DNA from: Gloeocapsa sp. PCC 7428
GTDB taxonomy: Bacteria > Cyanobacteriota > Cyanobacteriia > Cyanobacteriales > Chroococcidiopsidaceae
NCBI RefSeq assembly: GCF_000317555.1
Contig: NC_019745.1
Span: 4,154,001 to 4,218,000, forward strand
Direction of reading: 5' to 3'
DNA: 64,000 nucleotides
Positions 36,545 to 45,487 of this stretch are shown piece by piece; position 1 is the first letter of the stretch; each line of letters starts with the position of its first letter. The position numbers and the translations under genes were made by a program. The notes beneath the pieces were generated by a model, which ran no database searches, was not told the origin of the DNA, and worked only from the letters and a program-made list of their open reading frames with translations.

Positions 36545-37990
36545 ATGGCTGTTCAGTTGCGGCGACCAATTTTAGTGGGTGGAGTAGGCTTATCCTTCTC
36601 TTTGTGGATATTACAAAGCTGGCACCACTCTATTGTGCAACTAGGTGAGTATGGCATTCTAGGCGCGATCGCAGTTGGTGGAACTTTGTGGTTATTCCAG
36701 CAAAAAACGCCAAAACGACAAAGTATCGATAACTCACCTGTCACGCGAGAAACCGTAGAAAAAGCGATCGCGCAAGCAGCAAGTGCGATCGAACGCTTGG
36801 CAGTTGAAGCCAAAGAACCCGCGCAACTGCGTCAACAACTTATTCAACTCAATAAGGAATTTGAACGCCAGGAATTACGCGTAGCCATTATAGGTGGTAA
36901 AGCTGTTGGCAAAACAAAACTTGTGCAAGCGTTGAACCAACTATCATTTGGGCAGCAATTAACTTTTCAGGAAACCCCCGCATTATTTACAAGTACTGAT
37001 AGCGATCGCCAAGCAGAAACAACGGCACTCGTGCAAGCAAATGCTGCTGATTTGGTGTTATTTGTAACAAATGGCGACCTCACAGAAACGGAATTTCAAA
37101 CTTTACAGCAGTTGATCGCCGTCAATCGACAACGCACTTTACTTGTGTTTAATAAGCAAGATCAACACATCGCTGAAGAACGTGCTGTAGTGTTACACGC
37201 CTTACAACAGCGAATGCAAACGTTACTCAAACCCGAAGATACCGTCGCGATCGCGGCGTCGCCGAGTGAAATTAAAGTGCGCCAACACGCGGTGGATGGT
37301 GCGATTCAAGAATGGCGAGAACAACCCGCACCCGCAATTGAGCAACTGAGCGATCGCCTAGCAACAATTGCGACGCAAGAAAGACAACAACTCATTTGGG
37401 CGACGACACAACGTCAGGCGTTAGCGCTAAAAGCCGAAGCGAAAACACTACTAAATGGTGTCAGACGCGATCGCGCGATTGCGATCATTGAACAGTACCA
37501 ATGGATTGCAGCAGCGGCGGCGTTTGCGAATCCAGTTCCTGCGCTCGATCTCCTTGCAACCGCCGCAATTAATGCCCAGCTAGTCACCGAATTAGGCGCG
37601 ATCTATCAGCAGAAATTCTCGCTGCAACAAGCCCAAACTGTCGCTGGCACAATGGGAAGTTTGATGGTGAAGTTAGGCTTAGTCGAACTTTCGACAAAAG
37701 CTGTGAGTACAGTGTTAAAAAGTAATGCAGTAACTTTTGTTGCAGGTGGGGCAGTACAAGGAGTGAGTGCCGCGTATCTCACTCATTTAGCAGGTTTAAG
37801 TTTAGTTGAGTACTTTCAATCGCAGGAAGTTGCTATTGACTCTGAGAAACTCAATTTAGACAAGTTGAGCCAAACTTTACAAAAGGTATTTCAGCAAAAT
37901 CAGCAGGTGACTTTCCTACAAGGCTTTGTTAAGCAAGGCGTCGAGCGTTTGTTACAAAAACCACCTCAACCGCAACTTGCTGAATCATAG
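36545..37990 (+). CDS. DUF697-type GTPase-like membrane protein
   Basis: A 481-residue cyanobacterial protein: N-terminal membrane segments (about residues 8-55), a GTPase domain with P-loop GGKAVGKTKL (about 117-126) and NKQD (G4, about 200), and a C-terminal DUF697-like hydrophobic domain (about 320-430). The usual G3 motif DTPG is replaced by ETPALFTSTDSD, so GTP hydrolysis may be lost or altered. A related gene with a normal G3 follows at 38657. These proteins are thought to act at membranes, but no role is established. Confidence 0.8.
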   Translation: MAVQLRRPILVGGVGLSFSLWILQSWHHSIVQLGEYGILGAIAVGGTLWLFQQKTPKRQSIDNSPVTRETVEKAIAQAASAIERLAVEAKEPAQLRQQLIQLNKEFERQELRVAIIGGKAVGKTKLVQALNQLSFGQQLTFQETPALFTSTDSDRQAETTALVQANAADLVLFVTNGDLTETEFQTLQQLIAVNRQRTLLVFNKQDQHIAEERAVVLHALQQRMQTLLKPEDTVAIAASPSEIKVRQHAVDGAIQEWREQPAPAIEQLSDRLATIATQERQQLIWATTQRQALALKAEAKTLLNGVRRDRAIAIIEQYQWIAAAAAFANPVPALDLLATAAINAQLVTELGAIYQQKFSLQQAQTVAGTMGSLMVKLGLVELSTKAVSTVLKSNAVTFVAGGAVQGVSAAYLTHLAGLSLVEYFQSQEVAIDSEKLNLDKLSQTLQKVFQQNQQVTFLQGFVKQGVERLLQKPPQPQLAES

Positions 37991-38656
37991 TTTAGTAGCA
38001 TTGCTGAATCAATGTATGAATCGTTAAGCAACTGCACTCGGATCAGCCCCCTAAAGCTCTCATGGCTATGGTGTATACATAAATCTAATAGGCTTTTTAG
38101 CCCCCTAAATTCCCCATTGTTGGGGGACTTTGAACAGCTTGGTTTCCCCAGAATTGGGGAGTCAGTGTCGTGCGGAAGTGTCCTTTGTTGAGAGAAGTGG
38201 CGTACAACTGGCATGGGCTAGGAGGCAGTTTGCCAGAGACTTGACTGAATTAGATCACTTGTGTGTACACGGTAGTCATGTACGGGAAATTTGAAAGCTT
38301 GATTTTCCCTCGCCCTTTCTCCGTTTCTCCCAATTGTAGGGGAGAAGATCGGGAAAAATGTTTGTTTGCGGAACTAGGGGCAAATCATACTCCTCAGCAA
38401 CATCAGTTTAGTTGCAAAAATCAGTGTTACTTCCTCAAATCTTGCAGAAATTCAACATGAGGTTTCGGCTCATTTTGGAATGGATACGACAATGTCTTCT
38501 TGCCTAATGCAGAGATTAACTAATTTAAAAAATCTGCGGTTAATTTAACCTAGCACCAGTCAAAATAGTTAAAGCAATATCAAAACATCGCTACGATAGA
38601 AAAAGCTAAGGTGTGTCGTTCTCGTTAAGAATCAATTTGTAGGTTTCATTCTTATA
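37991..38656. other. Intergenic region with degenerate dispersed repeats
   Basis: This 666-bp gap between the two GTPase genes has no credible gene. It contains a repeat block (see 38095-38225) and a third, poorer copy of its GGGGAGAA-type segment near 38295-38355. The rest appears decayed, with TGTATACATA and TGTGTACAC palindrome-like bits at about 38070 and 38260. Confidence 0.5.
38095..38225 (+). repeat. Dispersed intergenic repeat, copy A
   Basis: The block begins TTTAGCCCCCTAAATTCCCC and contains the hairpin TTCCCCAGAATTGGGGA, then GTTGAGAGAAGTGGCG and a GCCAGAGACTT end. A diverged copy lies at 49345-49500 with the identical 18-base stretch around TTCCCCAGAATTGGGGAG. It is probably a non-autonomous or extinct mobile repeat. 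Confidence 0.65.
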
Positions 38657-40015
38657 GTGCGTACTAGTCAACAAGAGTCTCATTTAAACCGTGCTAAAGC
38701 AAGCTTACGGCAAGCATTGTCGTGGTATTCGCATCTGCGCAAGTCGGGAGGGCGATCGCTTGCAAGTCGAGATCTTCCAGGATTAGTTAAACCAGAAATT
38801 GAAATCCTCAACGCAGCACTCAACAAACTTGATTCAAATGTAGTTCGTATCGCGGCGTTTGGTTTAGTGAGTCGCGGTAAGTCAGCGGTGTTGAATGCAT
38901 TAATGGGAGAAAAAATTCTCCAAACTGGACCATTACATGGTGTCACACAATACCCACGTTCGGTGCGGTGGACTCCGAGTGAAAAAGGCAAAGTCCAAGT
39001 AGAGTTAATTGATACGCCTGGCTTAGACGAAATCGAAGGACAAATACGCGCACAAATGGCGCGGGATGTCGCGCGTCAAGCCGATTTGATTTTGTTTGTC
39101 GTTGCAGGAGATATTACGCGGACGGAATATCAAGCTTTATGCGAGTTGCGGCGATCGCAAAAACCTTTGATACTTGTGTTCAATAAGATTGACTTGTACC
39201 CTGAGACGGATCGCGAGGCGATTTACAACAATTTACGGCAACTCGCTGTGATGCAGGGAGATGAAGTCGTCTCTCCTGATGAAATTGTCATGGTAGCAGC
39301 AGAACCCGCGCCGCTGGAAGTGCGTGTCGAGTGGGCTGATGACAATGTAACATACGAACTAGAGACGCCAGCACCACAGATTACAGAACTTCAGCAGGCA
39401 ATTTTAAGAATTCTTAATCGCGAAGGGCGATCGCTTTTGGCTTTAAATGCGTTGGTACAAGCCCGCGAAGCAACAGCGACAATCGCGCATAAAACCGTAG
39501 AATTGCGTCAGCAAGAAGCAGAAGATTTAATCTGGCAGTTTACCAAGTACAAAGCGCTAGCAGTCGCACTCAATCCGATCGCATTTCTAGATTTACTCGG
39601 TGGTGTTGTCGCTGACTTGGCTTTGATTCGCTCTTTAGCACGCGTGTATGGTTTGCCGATGACGGGCTACGAAGCCGCAAAGCTGTTGCGAACGATTTTG
39701 CTGAGTTCTGGCGGTTTACTCTTGACTGAACTCGGAAGTGGGATATTTCTGGGTTTAGGTAAAAGTACTGCGGCAGTTGCTAGTAGTGAGAACCCTGGGA
39801 ACTTGACTGCCTATTTTGGCACAGCGATCGCCCAAGGGAGTATAGCAGGCTATGGCTCTTACATTGTCGGACACGCTGCCCAAGTTTATTTAGAACGCGG
39901 CTGCACGTGGGGACAACTCGGAACCAGTACCGTTATTAAAGAAATATTAGCGCAAGTAGAACCAAATACAATTCTTTATCGTCTGCGCCAGGAGTTAAGC
40001 CAACATCTAAGTTGA
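38657..40015 (+). CDS. Era-like GTPase with DUF697 domain
   Basis: A 452-residue paralogue of the gene at 36545, starting with GTG. The GTPase motifs are complete: GLVSRGKSAVLNAL (G1), DTPGLDE (G3) and NKIDLYP (G4), in residues about 65-185. The C-terminal part (about 290-420) has the hydrophobic DUF697 region (LNPIAFLDLLGGVVADLALIRSLARVYGLPMT). Likely a peripheral or integral membrane GTPase of unknown role. Confidence 0.85.
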   Translation: MRTSQQESHLNRAKASLRQALSWYSHLRKSGGRSLASRDLPGLVKPEIEILNAALNKLDSNVVRIAAFGLVSRGKSAVLNALMGEKILQTGPLHGVTQYPRSVRWTPSEKGKVQVELIDTPGLDEIEGQIRAQMARDVARQADLILFVVAGDITRTEYQALCELRRSQKPLILVFNKIDLYPETDREAIYNNLRQLAVMQGDEVVSPDEIVMVAAEPAPLEVRVEWADDNVTYELETPAPQITELQQAILRILNREGRSLLALNALVQAREATATIAHKTVELRQQEAEDLIWQFTKYKALAVALNPIAFLDLLGGVVADLALIRSLARVYGLPMTGYEAAKLLRTILLSSGGLLLTELGSGIFLGLGKSTAAVASSENPGNLTAYFGTAIAQGSIAGYGSYIVGHAAQVYLERGCTWGQLGTSTVIKEILAQVEPNTILYRLRQELSQHLS

Positions 40016-40163
40016 TCGATATAGATTGCTGAAAAGTGGCTAGTTACTAGTGGAAGAGTGAAAAAGAAGTTTATATGTCGTATTTCTCTTTTGCACCTCC
40101 ACTCCTCTGCACCCTCTGCTCTAAAAACCCTGACCCCTACTATAAATCTAATGACGTTAATTT

Positions 40164-40535
40164 TTAACCCCAACGATCAATATCGATCGCAGCAAAGCCT
40201 TCTTTTTCGGCTAGTGTTAACATACTGCCCAACTGTCGCCAAATTAAGATGCCGAGAAATAAAGTCAGTGGTAGCGCAACCACATAAGCAATTAAGCCTG
40301 GAAAGCCGAAGACTTCTAAACCCGCAGAAAGAAATAAGTATACACCAATTGTGATACCTATAAAGGGGACAACTAACGACACTGTAGGTAATTGCGAACT
40401 CATACTACTAATGCGATCGCTCGACCAGTTTTGCACAATTTGCTTCAAAGTTGCACCAAAAGCCGCGCCTGAAGTCAGTGAGACAAGAAAACCTGCAATC
40501 ATTAAAAAGTATGGTGGCTCTGGCAAATAGTACAT
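40164..40535 (-). CDS. Small hypothetical membrane protein
   Basis: A 123-residue protein with three predicted membrane helices (YFLMIAGFLVSLTSGAAFGA; VSLVVPFIGITIGVYLFLSAGL; LIAYVVALPLTLFLGILIW) and a hydrophilic C-terminus (EKEGFAAIDIDRWG). It lies 15 bp downstream of the AarF gene on the same strand, so the two are probably co-transcribed. No family is recognised. Confidence 0.7.
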   Translation of the reverse strand: MYYLPEPPYFLMIAGFLVSLTSGAAFGATLKQIVQNWSSDRISSMSSQLPTVSLVVPFIGITIGVYLFLSAGLEVFGFPGLIAYVVALPLTLFLGILIWRQLGSMLTLAEKEGFAAIDIDRWG

Positions 40536-40549
40536 GAAAAACTCCGCGT

Positions 40550-42262
40550 TTACTGCTGTTTAGGAAAAATAGCGAACGAACTCACGATCGGTAAGATTGC
40601 TGCGGTGCGCTCTTTTGATATCTCAGTTAAAGCATCAAGTGCGACATTTAAGATGCGATTTGGCTTTAGCTCATCTTTGACTAAATTCCAGATGCGTTGC
40701 ACTTCTGCGGTATGCAGGCGATCGTCTTCTGTTAAAGCTATCAACAATTGCTGTCGCAGGAATTTACCTTCTTCGGATAGAAGGTATTGTAAACCTAACT
40801 GTGCAGTTGGTAACAAGTCAAATCGTTTGTCAGCTTGGGCGATCGCAATTAAGTTTTCCAGTCGCTCCCACTGAAACTTACCATCTTTGAACAGCACATT
40901 GAGTAGTCGTCGCCGCAGTTGAGGTGTTTCTCCTGTTAGTAATCTTCGTGCAACGTAAGGATAGGATACCTCAACGATCTTAAAGTTCGGGTTCAGACTC
41001 AGCGCGATTCCTTCTTGCGTCACCAAAGAACGGATAATTAAGGCAAACTGTGCGGGAACGCGGAAAGGATAATCATACATCAACTCTGAAAACGAGTCGG
41101 TAATCGACTTGAAGTTAAAGTCCGCGACGCTTTGACCAATCGCTTGACCAAGTACGGCTTCTAGCGCTGGAACAATTGGGCAAATATTTGTATCTGGAGT
41201 CAAAAACCCTAGTTTGACAAAATCAGCGGCTAACTCGTTATAGTCTTTGTTTACCAGATGCACGATCGCATCGACTAAAGTTTCTTTGGTAAGTTCGCTT
41301 AGCTGATCCATCATGCCAAAGTCGATGTATGCTATACGACCATCGGGCATTGCAAACAAATTACCTGGATGCGGATCGGCGTGAAAGAAGCCGTGTTCTA
41401 ATAGCTGCTGTAAACCCGCAGTCACACCAATTTCGATGAGTGTGTCTGTATCTAACCCTGCTTCACGGATGCTTTGTGTGTCGGTTAGTTTGAATCCGTT
41501 AATCCATTCGAGCGTTAGAACGCGAGTAGCAGTAAATCGCCAGTAAATTGCGGGAACTTTGACGCGGAAGTCGTTACGGAAATTGGTAGCGAACTTTTCA
41601 GCGTTACGCGCTTCGTTGAGATAATCAATTTCTTCAAATAGCTTAGTACCAAACTCATCAACGATCATTTTGAGATCGTGACCAAGATTTAGCGGTAGCC
41701 AAGGCGATATCCATCCAGCCACCCACCGCATTAAATATAGGTCGAGCGTCAATACAGGGCGCAAATTAGGGCGCTGTACCTTAACGGCAACCTCTTCGCC
41801 ACTGTGTAAACGTGCGCGATACACTTGACCAAGACTTGCTGCGGCGACAGGATGTGGTGAAATCTCACTGTATATTTCTTGGATTGAGCGATTTAACTCA
41901 GTTTCAATTGTTCGGAAGGCGATCGCGTTATCAAAAGGCGGTAGCTGATCTTGCAGCTTGACTAGTTCATCGAGAAAATCTTTACGAATCAGGTCAGGTC
42001 TTGTGGAAAGCGCTTGACCAACTTTAATAAATGTCGGTCCTAGGCGAGTCAGAATTTGTCGTAACTGCGTTGCTCGTTTAAACTTGTTCTGTTCTTCTCG
42101 ATTCTGCCACTTATCCCAATAAAGACCGAGGATAAATCCTGCAAAACACCAAATAATAGTACAAGCCCGCCAAAGTACTAACCAAGGGCGGTAGCGATAG
42201 TAACGTGCGATCGCTTCCGGATCGTAACGGCGGTTATTTTGAGCAAGTTGATACTGACCCAC
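40550..42262 (-). CDS. AarF/UbiB (ABC1) family kinase-like protein
   Basis: A 570-residue ABC1/UbiB family protein. These atypical kinase-like ATPases support isoprenoid quinone synthesis and lipid handling; cyanobacterial and plastid members act at thylakoids or plastoglobules. Motifs: KxGQ in FIKVGQALSTRPD, ATP-lysine in EEVAVKVQRP, catalytic HADPHPGNLF and metal-binding DFGMMD. A hydrophobic segment near the N-terminus (LVLWRACTIIWCFAGFILGLY, about residues 28-48) suggests membrane attachment. Confidence 0.9.
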   Translation of the reverse strand: MGQYQLAQNNRRYDPEAIARYYRYRPWLVLWRACTIIWCFAGFILGLYWDKWQNREEQNKFKRATQLRQILTRLGPTFIKVGQALSTRPDLIRKDFLDELVKLQDQLPPFDNAIAFRTIETELNRSIQEIYSEISPHPVAAASLGQVYRARLHSGEEVAVKVQRPNLRPVLTLDLYLMRWVAGWISPWLPLNLGHDLKMIVDEFGTKLFEEIDYLNEARNAEKFATNFRNDFRVKVPAIYWRFTATRVLTLEWINGFKLTDTQSIREAGLDTDTLIEIGVTAGLQQLLEHGFFHADPHPGNLFAMPDGRIAYIDFGMMDQLSELTKETLVDAIVHLVNKDYNELAADFVKLGFLTPDTNICPIVPALEAVLGQAIGQSVADFNFKSITDSFSELMYDYPFRVPAQFALIIRSLVTQEGIALSLNPNFKIVEVSYPYVARRLLTGETPQLRRRLLNVLFKDGKFQWERLENLIAIAQADKRFDLLPTAQLGLQYLLSEEGKFLRQQLLIALTEDDRLHTAEVQRIWNLVKDELKPNRILNVALDALTEISKERTAAILPIVSSFAIFPKQQ

Positions 42263-42513
42263 GGCTTTGTTTGCCTCTTATACTGGAACCACTGACATCT
42301 GCAACTTTTAGTAACACTCGTTACGGTAGTTGCTAGCACAACTTATTAGTCTGTACTTAGAGCAATCAGTTTATAGATAAGGATTTCCGGTAAGCCCACT
42401 AGTCATTTAACTTTGAGACTGACCATTAAACTTTATCTTTTTCTTAACTATAGTATATAAAACTACAAACAAATAATAAGAAAGATTACAATCTTTCCTG
42501 GGGTAGAGTCCAG
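42263..42513. other. Intergenic region upstream of the AarF gene
   Basis: AT-rich, without a gene. It should contain the promoter of the minus-strand AarF gene. It runs into the GNAT pseudogene fragment at about 42514. Confidence 0.35.
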
Positions 42514-42832
42514 CAGAACCTGAGCGATGCTGGATTACTCAGAGAGATAGTAAAATCGCCGGTTGAGTTTTTCTTGTAAAACAATCAGATGAAGTAGCGA
42601 AATTGCGCCTGCTGTTCGTTGCACACGGCTAGGTATTGGTATTCGCTTGGTGAATGAATGCGTGCAGTTTGCTCGACAAGCCGGTTACAGTAAGATCGCC
42701 TGTAGACAAACGATGTGTTGCTAGCTGCTCGGCATATCTATGAAGTCATTAGGTTTCGCCTGGTTCATGCAGAAGAACATGACAGCTTTGGTCATCATTT
42801 GATCGGAGAAGTATGGGAGCTAGAATTGTAAA
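42514..42832 (+). pseudogene. GNAT acetyltransferase, C-terminal fragment with frameshifts
   Basis: Spliced over several frameshifts and stops, the region reads CWITQRDSKIAG-VFLVKQSDEVAKLRLLFV, then IGIRLVNECVQFARQAGYSKIA, AARHIYE and RFRLVHAEEHDSFGHHLIGEVWELEL followed by a stop at 42830-42832. This is the C-terminal half of a MarR/GNAT-type acetyltransferase. No single frame is open across it, so it is dead. The missing N-terminal half of a similar gene lies at 43688-43840. Confidence 0.75.
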
Positions 42833-42998
42833 GTGCGATCGCTTTAGCTTATTTCTATAACTGATTTAGAGTTGCAGCCCACTAGCTAAGCAGCCGCTAA
42901 ATCGCCTTAATATACTTGCCAATTCTCTTAACTTATTGCACAGTGTTGTTAGCTTGCGTCTATCACCAAATTCTAGATAATAACTTTCTCCGAGAAAT

Positions 42999-43340
42999 TC
43001 AAGCGTATAGTAATTGATTTCTAATTTCCTCAATCGTCAACGCACTCACCAAAATACCAATTCTTTGTGCAACTTCATAAGCATTTTTCTGAGGCACTAC
43101 AATAATTCCAGAATGTTGTTTATCCTCTTCCATGTATTGAAGATGCAACCGTTCAAAGTCAACTCGGTTATGAGTCAAAATGCGCCTTCTAGTAGAAGCT
43201 GCGAATTCAAGCTGCTCTCTATCCGTTTTGCCCAGGGTTGCTTGCTCAGGAACAGTCGTAATATCTAAACCACGCGCTCTTAAAAGCGTAGCAACAAGTG
43301 CCGACATATCTTCATCTGTGTAAAGTGCCGCAATTGTCAC
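42999..43340 (-). CDS. DUF5615 PIN-like toxin component
   Basis: A 113-residue PIN-like (DUF5615, Mut7-C type) protein. Acidic residues typical of the nuclease core: YTDEDMSALVATLLRARG at the N-terminus and ILTHNRVDFERLH in the middle, then GIIVVPQ. It overlaps the DUF433 gene by 29 bp, the common order antitoxin then toxin. Ribonuclease activity is inferred from the family. Confidence 0.8.
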   Translation of the reverse strand: MTIAALYTDEDMSALVATLLRARGLDITTVPEQATLGKTDREQLEFAASTRRRILTHNRVDFERLHLQYMEEDKQHSGIIVVPQKNAYEVAQRIGILVSALTIEEIRNQLLYA

Positions 43341-43629
43341 AGTTCGCCAATGCGCCTCTTACCGATGGATGAACTAGCTCATTAGGAACTTGGTTTTGCT
43401 CAATGTACTCATTAATCTCTGCCTGATGATCGAGATAGAAGCTCAAAGCATCAAATACTTGCGCTAGCGTTAAATGAGGCAAATGGCTCAAAATTTCCTC
43501 TGGCATAATACCTAACCGCCACAAACCAACAATGGCACGAACAGATGTGCGAGTGCCTAGAATAACTGGCTCTCCGCTTAAAATCTCAGAGTTACTAGTA
43601 ACGTAGCGCGAGAGAGTTTCGACAGGCAT
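43312..43629 (-). CDS. DUF433 antitoxin component
   Basis: A 105-residue DUF433 protein. The core SGEPVILGTRTSVRAIVGLWRLGIMPEEILSHLPHLTLAQVFDALSFYLDHQAEINEYI is the family's helix-turn-helix-like domain, with the usual (I/V)xGTR motif. DUF433 proteins commonly pair with DUF5615 PIN-like proteins as presumed antitoxin and repressor. The start at 43629 was preferred because upstream codons overlap the opposite-strand GNAT remnant. Confidence 0.8.
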   Translation of the reverse strand: MPVETLSRYVTSNSEILSGEPVILGTRTSVRAIVGLWRLGIMPEEILSHLPHLTLAQVFDALSFYLDHQAEINEYIEQNQVPNELVHPSVRGALANCDNCGTLHR

Positions 43630-43687
43630 GGAGTGAAGCGTACGGTAAAAATCGGAGTTACTTATAGTATATCCTACGTCTTCAGCC

Positions 43688-43840
43688 AGGTGATTTAGGT
43701 TGGGTGGTGCACCGTCATGGTGTGCTGTATGCTGAGGAATACGGTTGGGACGAGCAATTTGAGGCACTCGTTGCCAGTATTGTCGCCGAATTTGTTCAGA
43801 ACTATGACCCGAAACGAGAGCGATGCTGGATTACCAAAGA
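43688..43840 (+). pseudogene. GNAT acetyltransferase, N-terminal/middle fragment
   Basis: The frame reads GDLGWVVHRHGVLYAEEYGW, then DEQFEALVASIVAEFVQNYD and PKRERCWI, the linker and start of the acetyltransferase domain of MarR/GNAT fusion proteins, after which homology stops (frame and sequence change at about 43840). The 16-base stretch GAGCGATGCTGGATTA is shared with the fragment at 42514-42832, showing that two copies or a rearranged copy existed. Confidence 0.7.
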
Positions 43841-43963
43841 GAAAGTGAGATTGTCAGTCCAGTTGCAAGGGTTGCAAGCAACTGTTGCCCTAATGCTGAC
43901 GCTTGAACCAGCAGTTCACTGCAACAGGGAATATGTTAGCCGCGTTGAAAGCTTAAATGTGAA

Positions 43964-44329
43964 CTACTCAGCCTTGTCTGACTGGCAGTTACTTAAATAT
44001 CTTGTCATTTCAATATATTTGACTCCCCAACCTTCAAGTGACAGTAATGTTGGCTCCAGCAATCTACCTAAATCTGTCAGTGAGTACTCGACCTTTGGTG
44101 GAATTTCTGGATAAATTTTGCGACTAATCACGCCGTCGTTTTCCAATTCTCTTAGTTGCTTAGTTAGAATTCGTTGCGATAGCTCAGGAAATGTACGTTT
44201 AAGCTCATTAAACCGCTTTGGTTCATCAAGCAGATGGTAAAGAATCACGCCTTTCCACTTATCCCCAATGACTTCTAGAGCAGCTTCTATATAACACCCT
44301 CGTGCCCCATCAAAAGATGCATGTCTCAT
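43964..44329 (-). CDS. HxlR family transcriptional regulator
   Basis: A 121-residue winged-helix regulator of the HxlR type (as YodB/HypR/QorR). The family core is clear: ALEVIGDKWKGVILYHLLDEPKRFNELKRTFPELSQRILTKQLRELENDGVISRKIYPEIPPKVEYSLTDLGRLL. A conserved N-terminal cysteine (Cys12 in ARGCYIE) matches the redox-sensing Cys in HxlR proteins. It is divergent to an NAD-dependent epimerase-type gene, its probable target. Confidence 0.92.
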   Translation of the reverse strand: MRHASFDGARGCYIEAALEVIGDKWKGVILYHLLDEPKRFNELKRTFPELSQRILTKQLRELENDGVISRKIYPEIPPKVEYSLTDLGRLLEPTLLSLEGWGVKYIEMTRYLSNCQSDKAE

Positions 44330-44360
44330 CTAAGCTCCTCTCAGACTACTTGCTGGACCG

Positions 44361-44394
44361 GTAACACTTATGTTACTGATGCACAGGAATGTGC
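44361..44394. promoter_or_regulatory. Two palindromes, probable HxlR operators
   Basis: GTAACA-CTTA-TGTTAC (44361-44376) and GCACA-GGAA-TGTGC (44381-44394) lie back to back in the 128-bp gap between the divergent HxlR and SDR genes, with centres about 19 bp apart. Position and symmetry fit binding of a dimeric regulator. Confidence 0.55.
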
Positions 44395-44457
44395 GTTCTT
44401 ACGAAATTCTAAGCAATTTTGCATAATCAGATTGCAACCTTACCATTGAATGAGCAA

Positions 44458-45357
44458 ATGAAGATTTTTGTAACTGGAGCGTCTGGTTATATCGGCGGTT
44501 CAATCGCTACTACCTTGGTTGCTGCTGGACATGAAGTGATCGGCTTATGCAGGTCAGCCAATAAAGCTGTGTTACTTAAGCAGAGGAGTATTGAACCAGT
44601 TCTTGGAACATTGCGGGATGAGCAAATCCTCTTTCAAGCCGTTCGTTCAGCAGATGCTGTGATTAATGCCGCAGATGCAGACGATCCGTTTGTTGTAGAG
44701 GTATTACTTCAAGCACTTAAAGGGTCAGGTAAAAAGCTGATTCATACAAGCGGATCAAGCATCGTTGGCGATCGCGCTGCTGGCGAACGTAGCAATCGTA
44801 TTTTCCATGAGGATATTCCACGTCCGATTCGTTTTGAAAAAATTGGGCGAGTAGCAATTGATACTCAGGTAATCGAGAGCGTTGTTTGGGGAATACATTC
44901 TGTCGTCATGTGTCCCTGTCTCATCTACGGTGATGGTACAGGTCTACACACTCAAAGCATACAGATTCCTTGGATGATTGCAGTTGCTAAAAAACACCAA
45001 GTGGCTCGATATATCGGCAGAGGAGAAAACATCTGGTCAACAGTCCACATTGAAGACATTGTGAGCGCTTACATGCTTGCACTTGAGAAGGCGCCTGCTG
45101 GGTCATTCTTCTTCCTTGAAAATGGTGAATCAAGCTTTAAGGAAATTGCTCAAACTATACAACATGAACTGGGTTTTGAGGGAACAGCACAAAGCTGGAC
45201 TGTTGAGGAAGCCATTCAGGAATGGGGACAAGAAGGTACTCACTTCGCTTTTGGGTCAAATAGCCGCATTCGCTCAGAGAAAGCTAAAAGCCTTTTAGGA
45301 TGGACACCTAAACACTCATCGGTGGTTGACTGGTTGAAGAAATCATCAAATTTGTAG
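44458..45357 (+). CDS. NAD-dependent epimerase/dehydratase-type SDR
   Basis: A 299-residue extended/atypical SDR. The N-terminal MKIFVTGASGYIGGSIATTLVAAGHEVIGLCRS is the NAD(P)-binding GxxGxxG motif; the rest resembles NAD(P)H-binding quinone or aldehyde reductase-like proteins (LIHTSGSSIVG, the WSTVHIEDIVSAYMLAL segment). The classical Tyr-x3-Lys is unclear. Start set at ATG 44458, directly before the Rossmann strand; ATG/GTG starts further up would add a tail. Together with HxlR it looks like a reactive-electrophile or oxidant response pair, which is inference. Confidence 0.85.
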   Translation: MKIFVTGASGYIGGSIATTLVAAGHEVIGLCRSANKAVLLKQRSIEPVLGTLRDEQILFQAVRSADAVINAADADDPFVVEVLLQALKGSGKKLIHTSGSSIVGDRAAGERSNRIFHEDIPRPIRFEKIGRVAIDTQVIESVVWGIHSVVMCPCLIYGDGTGLHTQSIQIPWMIAVAKKHQVARYIGRGENIWSTVHIEDIVSAYMLALEKAPAGSFFFLENGESSFKEIAQTIQHELGFEGTAQSWTVEEAIQEWGQEGTHFAFGSNSRIRSEKAKSLLGWTPKHSSVVDWLKKSSNL

Positions 45358-45487
45358 ACTTTGCAACTAACAAATAATGCTCAGGAACTATTCCACCGAG
45401 GACTGAACGGCATAACTCGTTATTAAACAGAGTTCTTCTGCTCTTAGTCTTCTGTGTCAAAACTTCTAGCCCTTTGAAAGCGATCGC

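Noticed and set aside
38263-38460. 65-codon frame in the GTPase gap
   Set aside because: No family features; it lies in degenerate repeat sequence.
43704-44114. 136-codon plus-strand frame
   Set aside because: Only the first third is homologous to a GNAT protein; the rest runs antisense through the HxlR gene. Treated as a pseudogene fragment.
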